DNA of 64,000 nt from Eubacterium sp. AF22-8LB (GTDB lineage Bacteria; Bacillota_I; Bacilli_A; Erysipelotrichales; Erysipelotrichaceae), in the NCBI RefSeq assembly GCF_003458715.1, contig NZ_QRVI01000001.1, positions 1 to 64,000 on the forward strand, given 5' to 3'. Position 1 is the first letter of the stretch. Each line of letters begins with the position of its first letter. The translations under genes were made by a program, and so were the position numbers. The notes beneath the pieces are model-generated. The model searched no databases and was not told the origin of the DNA. It saw only the letters and a program-made list of their open reading frames with translations. Below, in pieces: positions 15,981 to 24,253 of the stretch.

Positions 15981-17564
15981 CTAAAATCCCATCTTTTCCA
16001 TGACATGAATATCTTCGGCAAAGAAAGTAAGTCCGACCTCTTTTCCTTCCTCTACATAATCTGTTGTATGAATTTTAAATTCGCGTCCTGTCGTCCAGAA
16101 AGTCACCTTATAAACACCTTCCGTAATTGTTTCAGGATCAAAATCATAATCCACATCCAAATCAACAGTTTCATTTTCATCATCCAATTTCCATCCCTGT
16201 GCATTAGCCCAAGTCTTTAAATCTGTATCAATTGCCATTGATTCCTTGATTTCATCGACTGTTTTAAAGAAGTTGAACGCAGATACGGCTTCATTTGCCT
16301 TTTTATTTTCAACAACTCTTTGATCAACAACCCAAATCTTACGTGTAATTGACGTTTTATTATTTGTAGAGAAAGTAACCGTATATTCTCCTACCTCTTG
16401 TTTCAAGTCTGTATCAATATCGTGGATAGAAATAAATTCATCTGTTTCAGGATTCCAAGCCTGTGCATCGGCACGCGCAATGATTTCCTTATCATCGATA
16501 TCCTTCATATCTTCTAAGTCTAGATAGAAGTCGTTGGCAGAAATCTTTTCTTTTCCATCTTCACTTGTGATCGCATAGTTCTTGTTTACGTGCATATTTA
16601 CCGTAACATGCGTACCAGGTACAGTTTCTACCATAATTTCATAGTGCACACCCTTAAACAATACACTTTCAACTTCACCTGTCATCTTACCATCTTTTAC
16701 GTCTACAATATCAATGTCTTCTGGACGAATCACAACATCAACTGGTTCATTTTCTTTATAACCCACGTCTACACAATCAAATGTAATATCATCAAAACGT
16801 ACTTTCTTATCGCAAATCATACGTGCAGGAATAATATTACTTTCCCCGATGAACTTCGCAACATATTGATTGACTGGCTCATTATAAATATCTTCTGGAC
16901 TTCCAACCTGCTGAATTTCCCCATCCTTCATGATAACGATCTTATCAGACATTGTTAAGGCTTCTTCCTGATCATGTGTAACGAAAATAAATGTGATTCC
17001 AACTTCTTGTTGAATCTTTTTTAATTCATACTGCATCTCTTTACGAAGCTTTAAGTCTAATGCACTCAATGGTTCATCCAACAATAACACACTTGGCTCA
17101 TTCACTAAGGCACGCGCAATCGCAACACGCTGCTGCTGACCACCAGACAATAAAGTAACATCTTTATTTTCAAAGCCTTCAAGCCCAATCAACTTCAACA
17201 TCTTCATGACCTTCTGATCAATGACGTCCTTACTCATCTTTTTAATTTTTAATCCAAACGCAATGTTGTCATACACATTCATATGTGGAAATAATGCATA
17301 CTTTTGAAAAACTGTATTCAATTCACGTTTATAGGCAGGCACCTCACAGATATCTTCTCCATTTAAGATAACTTGTCCTTCACTCGGTTCTAGAAAACCA
17401 CCCAAAATACGTAATAACGTCGTTTTTCCACATCCACTAGGTCCTAGTAATGTGACAAACTCATTTTCATATATATCTAAATCAATACCCTTTAATACAA
17501 CTTGTCCATCAAATTCTTTTACAATGTGACGAAATTGAATTAACTTTTTCTTTTCTTGTTCCAT
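15981..17564 (-). CDS. potA: PotA-type ATPase with a duplicated domain inserted in its TOBE region
   Basis: The ATP-binding subunit: Walker A GPSGCGKTT (41-49), Q-loop, signature LSGGQQQR (about 139), Walker B LLLDEP (about 160) and the switch His in VTHD. The protein has 527 residues against about 370-380 for PotA. The excess lies near residues 330-495, between a normal TOBE start (MHVNKNYAITSEDGKEKI) and a normal TOBE end (HTTDYVEEGKEVGLTFFAEDIH). The insert is two similar modules of about 75 residues, each with F-N/F-F/Y, AQ-G/A-W, D-x-D and EGxYxVTF-type segments, suggesting an internal duplication of a beta-rich domain. GAGGAG precedes the start. The first-gene regulator lies 19 nt upstream. 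Confidence 0.9.
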   Translation of the reverse strand: MEQEKKKLIQFRHIVKEFDGQVVLKGIDLDIYENEFVTLLGPSGCGKTTLLRILGGFLEPSEGQVILNGEDICEVPAYKRELNTVFQKYALFPHMNVYDNIAFGLKIKKMSKDVIDQKVMKMLKLIGLEGFENKDVTLLSGGQQQRVAIARALVNEPSVLLLDEPLSALDLKLRKEMQYELKKIQQEVGITFIFVTHDQEEALTMSDKIVIMKDGEIQQVGSPEDIYNEPVNQYVAKFIGESNIIPARMICDKKVRFDDITFDCVDVGYKENEPVDVVIRPEDIDIVDVKDGKMTGEVESVLFKGVHYEIMVETVPGTHVTVNMHVNKNYAITSEDGKEKISANDFYLDLEDMKDIDDKEIIARADAQAWNPETDEFISIHDIDTDLKQEVGEYTVTFSTNNKTSITRKIWVVDQRVVENKKANEAVSAFNFFKTVDEIKESMAIDTDLKTWANAQGWKLDDENETVDLDVDYDFDPETITEGVYKVTFWTTGREFKIHTTDYVEEGKEVGLTFFAEDIHVMEKMGF

Positions 17565-17583
17565 TTTGCTCTCTCCTCATGAT

Positions 17584-18117
17584 TTAAAATACAGGCGGTG
17601 TAGAAACCCATAATATTTTGGCCTCTGCACTCGAAACATTCTCTAAATAATGCCCTTCCTTACCTGTTATATAGAAGGTTTCTTTTGATTTGACTTTTAG
17701 CCTTTTATTACCAACAACCAAAACAACACTTCCCTTTAAAACATAGCCAAACTCCTCACCCTCATGAGCCTTGACTTGTGCGGATTTAGCACCAGGTTTT
17801 AAAGTCAACAAAATAGGTTCCATCTGATTCTTTTGTGCATTTGGAATAATATATTCCGTTATATAGTCTTCTTGTTCATTCACAAAGAAATCCTGCACAT
17901 GAAAAACAATTTGTTCTTCCTTACTTGACTGAAAGAAATCAGCTAAATTGGTTCCTAGAGCCTCTAATATATTTTCTAATGCCGAAATATTGGGACTCGT
18001 TAAATCTCGTTCTAATTGCGATAAAAAGCCTTTCGTCAATTCGCTACGATTCGCAAGTTCTTCCAAGGTCAACCCATTCTGGGTTCGAAGCTCTTTTAGT
18101 TTTTTGCCTATCTTCAT
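17584..18117 (-). CDS. XRE-cupin transcriptional regulator of the polyamine operon
   Basis: A 177-residue regulator. An N-terminal helix-turn-helix of the Cro/C1 type (GLTLEELANRSELTKGFLSQLERD, about residues 15-38) is joined to a C-terminal cupin domain (about 105-172; PGAKSAQVKAHEGEEFGYVLKG) that probably binds a small ligand. The layout matches PuuR-like regulators that sense polyamines. Its location as the first gene before potABCD supports control of the operon. The start has GGGGTGA close upstream. Confidence 0.85.
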   Translation of the reverse strand: MKIGKKLKELRTQNGLTLEELANRSELTKGFLSQLERDLTSPNISALENILEALGTNLADFFQSSKEEQIVFHVQDFFVNEQEDYITEYIIPNAQKNQMEPILLTLKPGAKSAQVKAHEGEEFGYVLKGSVVLVVGNKRLKVKSKETFYITGKEGHYLENVSSAEAKILWVSTPPVF

Positions 18118-18179
18118 CCAATCACCCCATTTGTTTTTTATACTAAACTTTTTGTTTCATTAAAAGAACAAATCTATTA

Positions 18180-18194
18180 TATAGGAAACCTATA
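18180..18194. promoter_or_regulatory. palindrome upstream of the XRE-cupin regulator
   Basis: TATAGGAAACCTATA has perfect 6-bp arms around AAA and lies about 65 bp before the regulator start, downstream of the previous terminator. It is a candidate operator for autoregulation. No direct evidence links it to the protein. Confidence 0.45.
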
Positions 18195-18203
18195 ATTATG
18201 CAA

Positions 18204-18229
18204 GAAAAAAAGAGCATTTTTTATGCTCC
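18204..18229 (-). terminator. intrinsic terminator
   Basis: The arms GAGCAT and ATGCTC around an A-rich loop are followed by seven T on the minus strand. It ends the flavoprotein-18248 unit. Confidence 0.85.
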
Positions 18230-18247
18230 ATTTGTAAAATATTTTTA

Positions 18248-18838
18248 TCATGCTTGTGTCGAATTATCCATCTGAATATTTTTGATTACTTCTGTTAAAT
18301 CAGCTTCATTGATTGCTCCATCATAGAAATCATTCAACGTTTCAATCAAACCCTTATCATCTGGTAGAACCGTTTCAAATACTTCCTTCATATGTTGAGC
18401 TTCTTGATCAGACCCGGCAAATCTTACTGTCGCATGAATCAATGAAGTGTAAATGACATTCACCAACATCAAATGATACTTGTTGTTGTAGCCTTCATTA
18501 CGATTATCAATCACTGTGTGCTCATCAATTAGAGCTGTACCTTGATATTGAGCTAGAGTAGGAAACTCCAAATAAAGCCCACGAACCATTTTGTACGTCA
18601 TTAGCTTCAAGGCGTATACACACGCAAACTGTTCTAAATCACCTAACATATGTAAACGATTCTCGCTATCACAAACTTTTTTAAAGTTAATATCTAGTAG
18701 CCTTGAGATCACATCGCTTACACATTCAAGATTGGTTTTACACACCACTTCCTGACGACCATCTAAATCGGTTGTGATGACAAACAAATCGCCTTCTCGA
18801 TCATAAAATATATTATCTGGATGTCTTAAATTTACCAT
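18248..18838 (-). CDS. unassigned cytosolic protein, 196 residues
   Basis: A soluble, mildly acidic protein with no membrane segment. It begins MVNLRHPDNIFYDREGDLFV, and the middle is rich in helix-forming segments (LGDLEQFACVYALKLMTYKMVRGLYLEF). I do not recognise a domain. It is translated from the same transcript as the iron-sulfur flavoprotein, whose stop lies 11 nt upstream, with AAAGGTGA before the start, and it is followed by a terminator. A role linked to that flavoprotein, for example a redox or stress response, is possible but unsupported. Confidence 0.6.
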   Translation of the reverse strand: MVNLRHPDNIFYDREGDLFVITTDLDGRQEVVCKTNLECVSDVISRLLDINFKKVCDSENRLHMLGDLEQFACVYALKLMTYKMVRGLYLEFPTLAQYQGTALIDEHTVIDNRNEGYNNKYHLMLVNVIYTSLIHATVRFAGSDQEAQHMKEVFETVLPDDKGLIETLNDFYDGAINEADLTEVIKNIQMDNSTQA

Positions 18839-18849
18839 TCAATCACCTT

Positions 18850-19467
18850 TTAACGAATAAAATTCGTACCCTTTCTCACTTCTTTTTCAGGTAAGCCATA
18901 CGTTTCTTTACCTAAGGCAATACTCTTCATTAAAAACGTCATATTACGAGCTAAAGCACGCATTGTTTGTTTACCCTCTTCATCTTGATCAGCTTCTGAT
19001 GCATTATTTCCATGAATCGAATTCCAATATTGACTGGATACAACTGGCATACCACTAATTGTAAAGTATTTATTTAATTCATCAAAAGTAGCACTTGCTC
19101 CACCACGACGGCAAGATACAACGCTTGCGCCAACTTTCATCGTCTTATCAAAACGAGTACTATAGAATAAACGATCTAATACCGCAATCAATGTGGCGTT
19201 TGCACTGGCATAATACACTGGACTTGATACAACCAAGCCATCTGCCTCTTCAAATTTAGGTGCAATCTCATTGACAATATCATCAAATATACATTTACCT
19301 AACTTAGCACATGCTCCACAAGCTGCACAACCTCGAACAGCTACATTTCCCACTTGTACAATTTCAGTTTCAACGCCATTTTCTTTAAACACAGCTTCCA
19401 TTTCGCGTAAAGCCAAATCATTTACACCACTTGAATGTGGACTTCCATTTAACATTAAGACTTTCAT
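18850..19467 (-). CDS. iron-sulfur flavoprotein / NADPH-dependent FMN reductase family
   Basis: A 205-residue flavodoxin-fold protein. The FMN phosphate loop is in MLNGSPHSSGVND (residues about 4-16), and a later loop SSPVYYASAN contacts the flavin. Between them lies CAACGACAKLGKC, which is exactly the C-x2-C-x2-C-x5-C motif of iron-sulfur flavoproteins, where it holds a [4Fe-4S] cluster. These proteins move electrons in anaerobes and have been linked to oxygen and quinone detoxification. GGAGG precedes the ATG. It heads a two-gene unit and is divergent from the ribosomal GTPase-NYN gene, with a palindrome between them. Confidence 0.85.
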   Translation of the reverse strand: MKVLMLNGSPHSSGVNDLALREMEAVFKENGVETEIVQVGNVAVRGCAACGACAKLGKCIFDDIVNEIAPKFEEADGLVVSSPVYYASANATLIAVLDRLFYSTRFDKTMKVGASVVSCRRGGASATFDELNKYFTISGMPVVSSQYWNSIHGNNASEADQDEEGKQTMRALARNMTFLMKSIALGKETYGLPEKEVRKGTNFIR

Positions 19468-19495
19468 TATTTTTCCTCCGAAAAACTCTATCTCT

Positions 19496-19525
19496 ATTTT
19501 ATCATTTGCGTCAACATGATAAAAT
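19496..19525. promoter_or_regulatory. inverted repeat between divergent genes, overlapping a -10-like box
   Basis: ATTTTATCAT (19496-19505) and ATGATAAAAT (19516-19525) are perfect 10-bp arms around a 10-bp centre, TTGCGTCAAC. Each arm contains an extended -10-like TGATAAAAT reading outward, so a bound protein could control both divergent genes. On the plus strand the box ends 7 nt before the ATG at 19533. Confidence 0.55.
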
Positions 19526-19532
19526 GGTAGTT

Positions 19533-22031
19533 ATGAAAAGAATAGTGACTGGAATATTAGCGCATGTCGATGCCGGAAAAACAACGTGCATTGAGAGCAT
19601 GCTTTATACATCAAAAACCATACGAAAGCTAGGTCGTGTCGACCATCAGGACGCCTATCTAGATTATGATAATCAAGAAAGAGAAAGAGGCATCACAATT
19701 TATTCAAAAGAAGCCCATTTTCATTGGAAAGATAGTGAAATCTACTTAATTGATACGCCAGGACATGTCGATTTTTCAAGTGAAATGGAAAGAAGCCTAC
19801 AAGTACTAGATTTAGCCATTCTTTTAATTAATGGCCAAGATGGCATTCAATCTCATACATCGACAATTTGGAAATGCTTAAAACACTACAAGATTCCTAC
19901 ATTGATTTTTATCAATAAGATGGATATTAGCTATAAGACAAAAGAAGAGCTCATGAACGATTTAAAAATGCATTTCTCATCGAACTGCATTGATTTTAAA
20001 TGCAAAGATGCAGAAGATGAACTATCCACGTTGAATGAAGACATCATGAATCAATATCTAGAAACAGAAGAAATTGATACCTCCCTTCTTCAACAAGCCA
20101 TTTTTAAAAGAGAATGCTTCCCTGTATTCTTTGGTTCCGCATTAAAAATCCAAGGTATTGAAGATTTAATGGATGCGATCACCAATTTATCCTTTACTCA
20201 GGAATATTCTAAGGAATTTGGTGCTCGTGTATACAAGATTTCAAGTGATGATCAAGGCAATCGACTAACGCACGTAAAAATTACGGGTGGGGTATTAAAT
20301 GCCAAAGATAAAATTGACTCAGATGAAAAAGTAGATCAGATTCGTTTATATAATGGAAAACAATTTGAAATGATTCAAACTGCCTATCCAGGTATGATTT
20401 GTGCATTAAAAGGATTAAACAACTATGAAGTAGGACATGGCTTAGGTTTTGAGTCTGACACAACCAAGCCATTATTAAATGCCTATATGAACTATCAGCT
20501 GCTTCTACCCGATGGCGTCGATGCTCTTACTATGATGCGCTACTGTAGTGTACTTGCCCAAGAGGATCCACAGCTTCAGATTGAATATGATGAGCAGACG
20601 AAACAAATCTTTTTGCGTTTGATGGGATCTATTCAGATGGAAATTCTTCAAAAAGAAATCGAAAAGAGATCTAAGGTCAAAGTTGGTTTTACAACAGGCA
20701 AAGTCTTATTTAAAGAAACCATTCAGGATACAGTTATTGGTGTCGGTCACTTTGAACCTTTAAGACACTATGCCGAAGTCCATTTAAAGCTTGAACCATT
20801 ACCCAGAGGAAAAGGACTTGTGTTCGAATCAAATTGTTCAAATGATGAACTAGCTTTAAACTGGCAAAATCTGATTTTAACGCATTTACAAGAAAAACAA
20901 CACAAAGGCGTATTAACCGGATCTCCTATTACCGATATGAAGATTACTTTAGTTGCTGGTAAAGCCCACCTGAAACATACTGAAGGTGGTGATTTTCGAC
21001 AAGCTACCTATCGTGCTGTAAGACAAGGCTTAAAGGAAGCACAATGTGTATTACTAGAGCCTTATTATAGTTTTGAATTGATCATTGAAAATCAATATGT
21101 TTCAAAAGCACTATTTGACTTAGAAAATAAGCATTGCACCTTTCAAATTGAAGAGGACATGAACAATCTTGTTCATATTAAAGGAAACGGTCCCGTACGT
21201 GAATTAATGGATTACCAAAAGGATGTTATTGCGTATACAAAAGGTAAAGGTCAATTTATTTGCGAATTAGAAGACTATCACGAATGTGTAGACCAAGACA
21301 AAATCATTGAAGAATCAAATTATGATAGTGAAGCCGATTTAAACAATCCAACCGGATCTATTTTCTGTGAACATGGAGCTGGTTATTTTGTGCCTTGGGA
21401 TGAGGTCAAAGAACATATGCATATTCAAATCAAGGAAGCTAGCTCAACTTCCTATACTTCTTATATAAAACATACAGTTCGTGAAGAGGAATTAAAGAAG
21501 GTATTTAATTCTTTAGGTGGAAACAATAAGAAAGCTGAAAAGCCAATCAAGAAAAAAGCTAAAGTAGATTTAAATCTAAATCAAATTCATATTGAAGATA
21601 AAAAACCAGAATGCTTAATGATTGATGGATACAATATGATTTACGACTGGCAAGACCTAAAAGATATCGCCAAAGTGAATATTGAATCCGCTCGAGATGA
21701 ATTGATCAGCCGCATCTCTAATTATCAGGGATATAAACGCATCAAAGTCATCTTAGTATTTGATGGATACCGCGTTAAAAACAATGTAGGCTCTCATTTT
21801 AACCAGGGGAACCTAGATATCATTTACACAAGATACAATCAAACAGCGGATAGCTATATTGAAAAAGCTGTCCATGATTTAAAGAAGAAATATGAATTAT
21901 CGGTTGCGACAAGTGATGGCTTGATTCAAAATGCCATTCTTGCCAATGGCGCAAAAAGAATCTCAGCTCGCGAACTTGAGATTGCCGTAAAAAACGTAAA
22001 CAAGCGTGCACTTTCATACCTAAAAAAATAG
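19533..22031 (+). CDS. TetM-like ribosomal-protection GTPase fused to a YacP/Rae1-type NYN nuclease domain
   Basis: An 832-residue fusion. Residues 1 to about 655 are an EF-G-like translational GTPase close to TetM/TetO: P-loop AHVDAGKTT (about 10-18), switch I RERGITI, DTPGHVDF, NKMD, then the later EF-G domains. After a lysine-rich linker (GGNNKKAEKPIKKKAKVD) comes a NYN domain from about residue 690 with LMIDGYNMIYDW, ILVFDGYR, ADSYIEKAV, VATSDGLIQNAI and GAKRISARELE, the pattern of YacP/Rae1, a ribosome-dependent mRNA endonuclease. The GTPase would deliver the nuclease to the ribosomal A site. The start is an ATG at 19533 without a ribosome-binding site. An extended -10 (TGATAAAAT) ends 7 nt upstream, suggesting a leaderless mRNA; 19524 is an alternative ATG. 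Whether it gives tetracycline resistance is unknown. Confidence 0.88.
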   Translation: MKRIVTGILAHVDAGKTTCIESMLYTSKTIRKLGRVDHQDAYLDYDNQERERGITIYSKEAHFHWKDSEIYLIDTPGHVDFSSEMERSLQVLDLAILLINGQDGIQSHTSTIWKCLKHYKIPTLIFINKMDISYKTKEELMNDLKMHFSSNCIDFKCKDAEDELSTLNEDIMNQYLETEEIDTSLLQQAIFKRECFPVFFGSALKIQGIEDLMDAITNLSFTQEYSKEFGARVYKISSDDQGNRLTHVKITGGVLNAKDKIDSDEKVDQIRLYNGKQFEMIQTAYPGMICALKGLNNYEVGHGLGFESDTTKPLLNAYMNYQLLLPDGVDALTMMRYCSVLAQEDPQLQIEYDEQTKQIFLRLMGSIQMEILQKEIEKRSKVKVGFTTGKVLFKETIQDTVIGVGHFEPLRHYAEVHLKLEPLPRGKGLVFESNCSNDELALNWQNLILTHLQEKQHKGVLTGSPITDMKITLVAGKAHLKHTEGGDFRQATYRAVRQGLKEAQCVLLEPYYSFELIIENQYVSKALFDLENKHCTFQIEEDMNNLVHIKGNGPVRELMDYQKDVIAYTKGKGQFICELEDYHECVDQDKIIEESNYDSEADLNNPTGSIFCEHGAGYFVPWDEVKEHMHIQIKEASSTSYTSYIKHTVREEELKKVFNSLGGNNKKAEKPIKKKAKVDLNLNQIHIEDKKPECLMIDGYNMIYDWQDLKDIAKVNIESARDELISRISNYQGYKRIKVILVFDGYRVKNNVGSHFNQGNLDIIYTRYNQTADSYIEKAVHDLKKKYELSVATSDGLIQNAILANGAKRISARELEIAVKNVNKRALSYLKK

Positions 22032-22072
22032 TTTATGATATAATAGCAAAAAAAGATGGAGGAATTTGATTT

Positions 22073-22981
22073 ATGACAAGAAAGATTGCCATTATTGGAG
22101 CCGGTCCTGCTGGCTATACACTAGCTCAAGAATTAGTTAAGGCAAAGAATGATTATCAAATCGATATTTTTGATAAAGAAGCTGAAATTGGTGGAGCCAT
22201 TTATACAGGCATTCCTGAATATCGTATGCCTAAAGCATTCTTAGAAAAAGCTTACAATGGATTAGTAGAAGCTGGTGTTCAATTCCATTTCAATACATTT
22301 GTAGATCAGGCTATGTTCAAAGAACTACAAGCAAACTATGATTATGTGGTTGTTGCCATTGGTGCTCAAATTGAAAACACTTTTGGTTTTGAAACTGGAA
22401 ATGGTGTCGTAGCCGGATTAACATTACTTTATGATTTAAATATCAACCATAAACAAGAAGAATTTAAGAAATATAAAAAGGCTATCGTATGGGGTGGTGG
22501 AAACGTAGCGATGGATTGTGCAAGATCATTAGTTCGTATTATTAATGATGTGACAATCGTATATCGTAGATCCCTTCAAGAAATGCCAGCAAGTCCTGCA
22601 GAAATCAAGGCTTGTGAAAAAGAAGGTGTTAAGATTGCATTTTTAAACAACATCAAAAACATTTTAAAGGACGAAAATGGAAATGTATGTGGTGTTCAAG
22701 TTGCCAAGATGGAACTTGGAGAAATGGATGAATCAGGAAGAGCAAGCTGTCACGAAGTTAAAGATTCATTATTCACAATGGATTGTGATCTAGTTGCGAT
22801 GGCCATTGGTCAAAAGGTAGATTTCACACCATTAAACAACGACTTAAAAACAACCGACACACACGCCTCTACATTAGATAATGTATTCATTATTGGAGAT
22901 GCCTTTACAGGGCCAAAAACAATTGGTAGTGCTGTAATGGAAGGTAAAAAGATTGCCAAAGAAATCATAGGAGCGAACTAA
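22073..22981 (+). CDS. GltD-like FAD/NAD(P)-dependent oxidoreductase
   Basis: A 302-residue flavoprotein with an FAD Rossmann motif at the N-terminus (IIGAGPAGYTLAQEL), the GAIYTGIPEYRMPK segment typical of the glutamate synthase small subunit group, an NAD(P)-binding loop (VWGGGNVAMDCARS, about 140-153) and the C-terminal FAD motif FIIGDAFTGPKTIGSAVMEG. The N-terminal Fe-S domain of GltD is absent, so it corresponds to the flavin module only. GGAGG precedes the start and TATAAT lies about 35 nt upstream. A strong terminator follows. The electron partner is not encoded nearby; ferredoxin-linked or other amidase-type partners are possible. Confidence 0.82.
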   Translation: MTRKIAIIGAGPAGYTLAQELVKAKNDYQIDIFDKEAEIGGAIYTGIPEYRMPKAFLEKAYNGLVEAGVQFHFNTFVDQAMFKELQANYDYVVVAIGAQIENTFGFETGNGVVAGLTLLYDLNINHKQEEFKKYKKAIVWGGGNVAMDCARSLVRIINDVTIVYRRSLQEMPASPAEIKACEKEGVKIAFLNNIKNILKDENGNVCGVQVAKMELGEMDESGRASCHEVKDSLFTMDCDLVAMAIGQKVDFTPLNNDLKTTDTHASTLDNVFIIGDAFTGPKTIGSAVMEGKKIAKEIIGAN

Positions 22982-22996
22982 TCGTTCCTTTTTTTG
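22969..22996 (+). terminator. intrinsic terminator of the GltD-like gene
   Basis: GGAGCGA (22970-22976) pairs with TCGTTCC (22982-22988), followed by eight T or T-rich bases. Confidence 0.88.
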
Positions 22997-23113
22997 TGTT
23001 TTAATGTCTTTTTCACATTGACCATTTAAAATAATAAAGCAGCAAGCATATGTATACTCCTGGGAATGGATTTATCATTGCATTTTAATGACAATCTTAG
23101 AGTGCGTATAAGA

Positions 23114-23135
23114 ACCTCTAGCGTTATTAGGAGGT
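23114..23135 (+). promoter_or_regulatory. hairpin that can hide the ribosome-binding site of the small peptide
   Basis: ACCTCTA (23114-23120) can pair with TAGGAGGT (23128-23135), one base bulged, burying the GGAGG of the next ORF. Fst/par and TxpA-type toxin mRNAs use similar 5' structures. The function here is inferred. Confidence 0.5.
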
Positions 23136-23142
23136 GGTAGTC

Positions 23143-23250
23143 ATGAACAATTACGAAGTATTAATATTACTAATTTCAGTATTGGCAATATATACGACAC
23201 TAATTGGTTTTGTGGTTCAGCTTTTGGTTGAATTAATCAAACAAAAATGA
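23143..23250 (+). CDS. 35-residue hydrophobic peptide, Fst/TxpA type I toxin-like
   Basis: The peptide MNNYEVLILLISVLAIYTTL then IGFVVQLLVELIKQK has a short polar N-terminus with the YE pair common in holin-like toxins (M-x2-YEAL), one long membrane helix and a lysine tail. GGAGG lies 8 nt before the ATG inside a hairpin. It ends about 12 nt before a strong bidirectional terminator, the place where antisense antitoxin RNAs begin or overlap in txpA/ratA and fst systems. The family resemblance is by pattern. The existence of an antitoxin RNA is not shown. Confidence 0.65.
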   Translation: MNNYEVLILLISVLAIYTTLIGFVVQLLVELIKQK

Positions 23251-23261
23251 ATAAACAAAAT

Positions 23262-23307
23262 AAAAACTACCTACGCCAACTCTTCCAAAGTTTGTAGGTA
23301 GTTTTTA
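23262..23307. terminator. bidirectional intrinsic terminator
   Basis: The 12-bp arms AAAACTACCTAC (23263-23274) and GTAGGTAGTTTT (23294-23305) are perfect complements with T runs on both sides. It serves the small peptide on the plus strand and yitT on the minus strand. Confidence 0.88.
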
Positions 23308-23312
23308 CTACA

Positions 23313-24170
23313 TCATAATCTCTTTTCAAATCCACCATCAATTTCCTGATCCTCACTAATCGTCACAAAGGCCTTTGGATCAATTTCATTGACAATCTTT
23401 TTGAAGTTACGAATTTCATACTTATTTACAGCACAAAATAAAATATACTGTTCTGTATCTGTATAAGCACCTTTCCCCATCCAATACGTTACTCCACGAC
23501 CGGTTCTTTCCATGATTACATTCTTCATGTTCTCTTTCTTTGTGAAAATCAATACAGTCATATTGATATTCTGATAGTGGATACGATCACTAATAAAATA
23601 AAGAATAGCCACAAAGATAATAGAATATAGTGATGTCTGTAAATCAAAAATAAAGGCACAAATTGTAAATAAGATGGAATTAATAATAATCGATAGCTTT
23701 CCTACAGAAAAACCTGGTTTTATCTTTGATAAACAAACTCCGGCAATATCCATACCACCACAACATCCACTGCTCTGTAAGGCAAGTCCTACTCCAATAC
23801 CACACATTAAGGCTCCAAAGATACAATTTGAAAGCATGTCTGGCATAATCACAAAGGATTGTTTTGGCAAAATAGATAATGTAATGGTTTGAACCACCAA
23901 ACTAATGACAGTCTTCATACAAAACTCTTTATTCATGATTTTAAATCCCATCACAAATAAAGGAATATTAATCATAAAGTTGATGATACCCACCAAGTTC
24001 ATATGCCCAAGACTTGGAATCATCTTTACAATAAAATACTCAATAATCTGCGCAATACCTATGGCACCTCCAAAATTGATTCCGTTGGGTGTCACAAATA
24101 AATAAATTCCTAAAGAAAGCAAGATACTTCCTATAATTAACTCAATATACTTTTGAATATTTTCTCTCAT
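23313..24170 (-). CDS. YitT-family membrane protein with DUF2179 domain
   Basis: A 285-residue protein with five or six membrane segments (IELIIGSILLSLGIYLF, FGALMCGIGVGLALQSSGCCGG) and a soluble C-terminal DUF2179 domain (about 200-280; VLIFTKKENMKNVI...GRGVTYWMGKGAY...FCAVNKYEIRNFKKIV). YitT proteins are widespread in Firmicutes, and their transport substrate is not settled. I start at 24170 (MRENIQKY) because AGAGGA lies 9 nt upstream. The longer frame to 24191 has no better signal. Confidence 0.85.
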   Translation of the reverse strand: MRENIQKYIELIIGSILLSLGIYLFVTPNGINFGGAIGIAQIIEYFIVKMIPSLGHMNLVGIINFMINIPLFVMGFKIMNKEFCMKTVISLVVQTITLSILPKQSFVIMPDMLSNCIFGALMCGIGVGLALQSSGCCGGMDIAGVCLSKIKPGFSVGKLSIIINSILFTICAFIFDLQTSLYSIIFVAILYFISDRIHYQNINMTVLIFTKKENMKNVIMERTGRGVTYWMGKGAYTDTEQYILFCAVNKYEIRNFKKIVNEIDPKAFVTISEDQEIDGGFEKRL

Positions 24171-24253
24171 CTTAATAAATCCTCTAAACAATAGGCATTA
24201 TATCATTTTTACATATTTTTCGAAGATATTTTCGATTAATATGCATATTTTTC

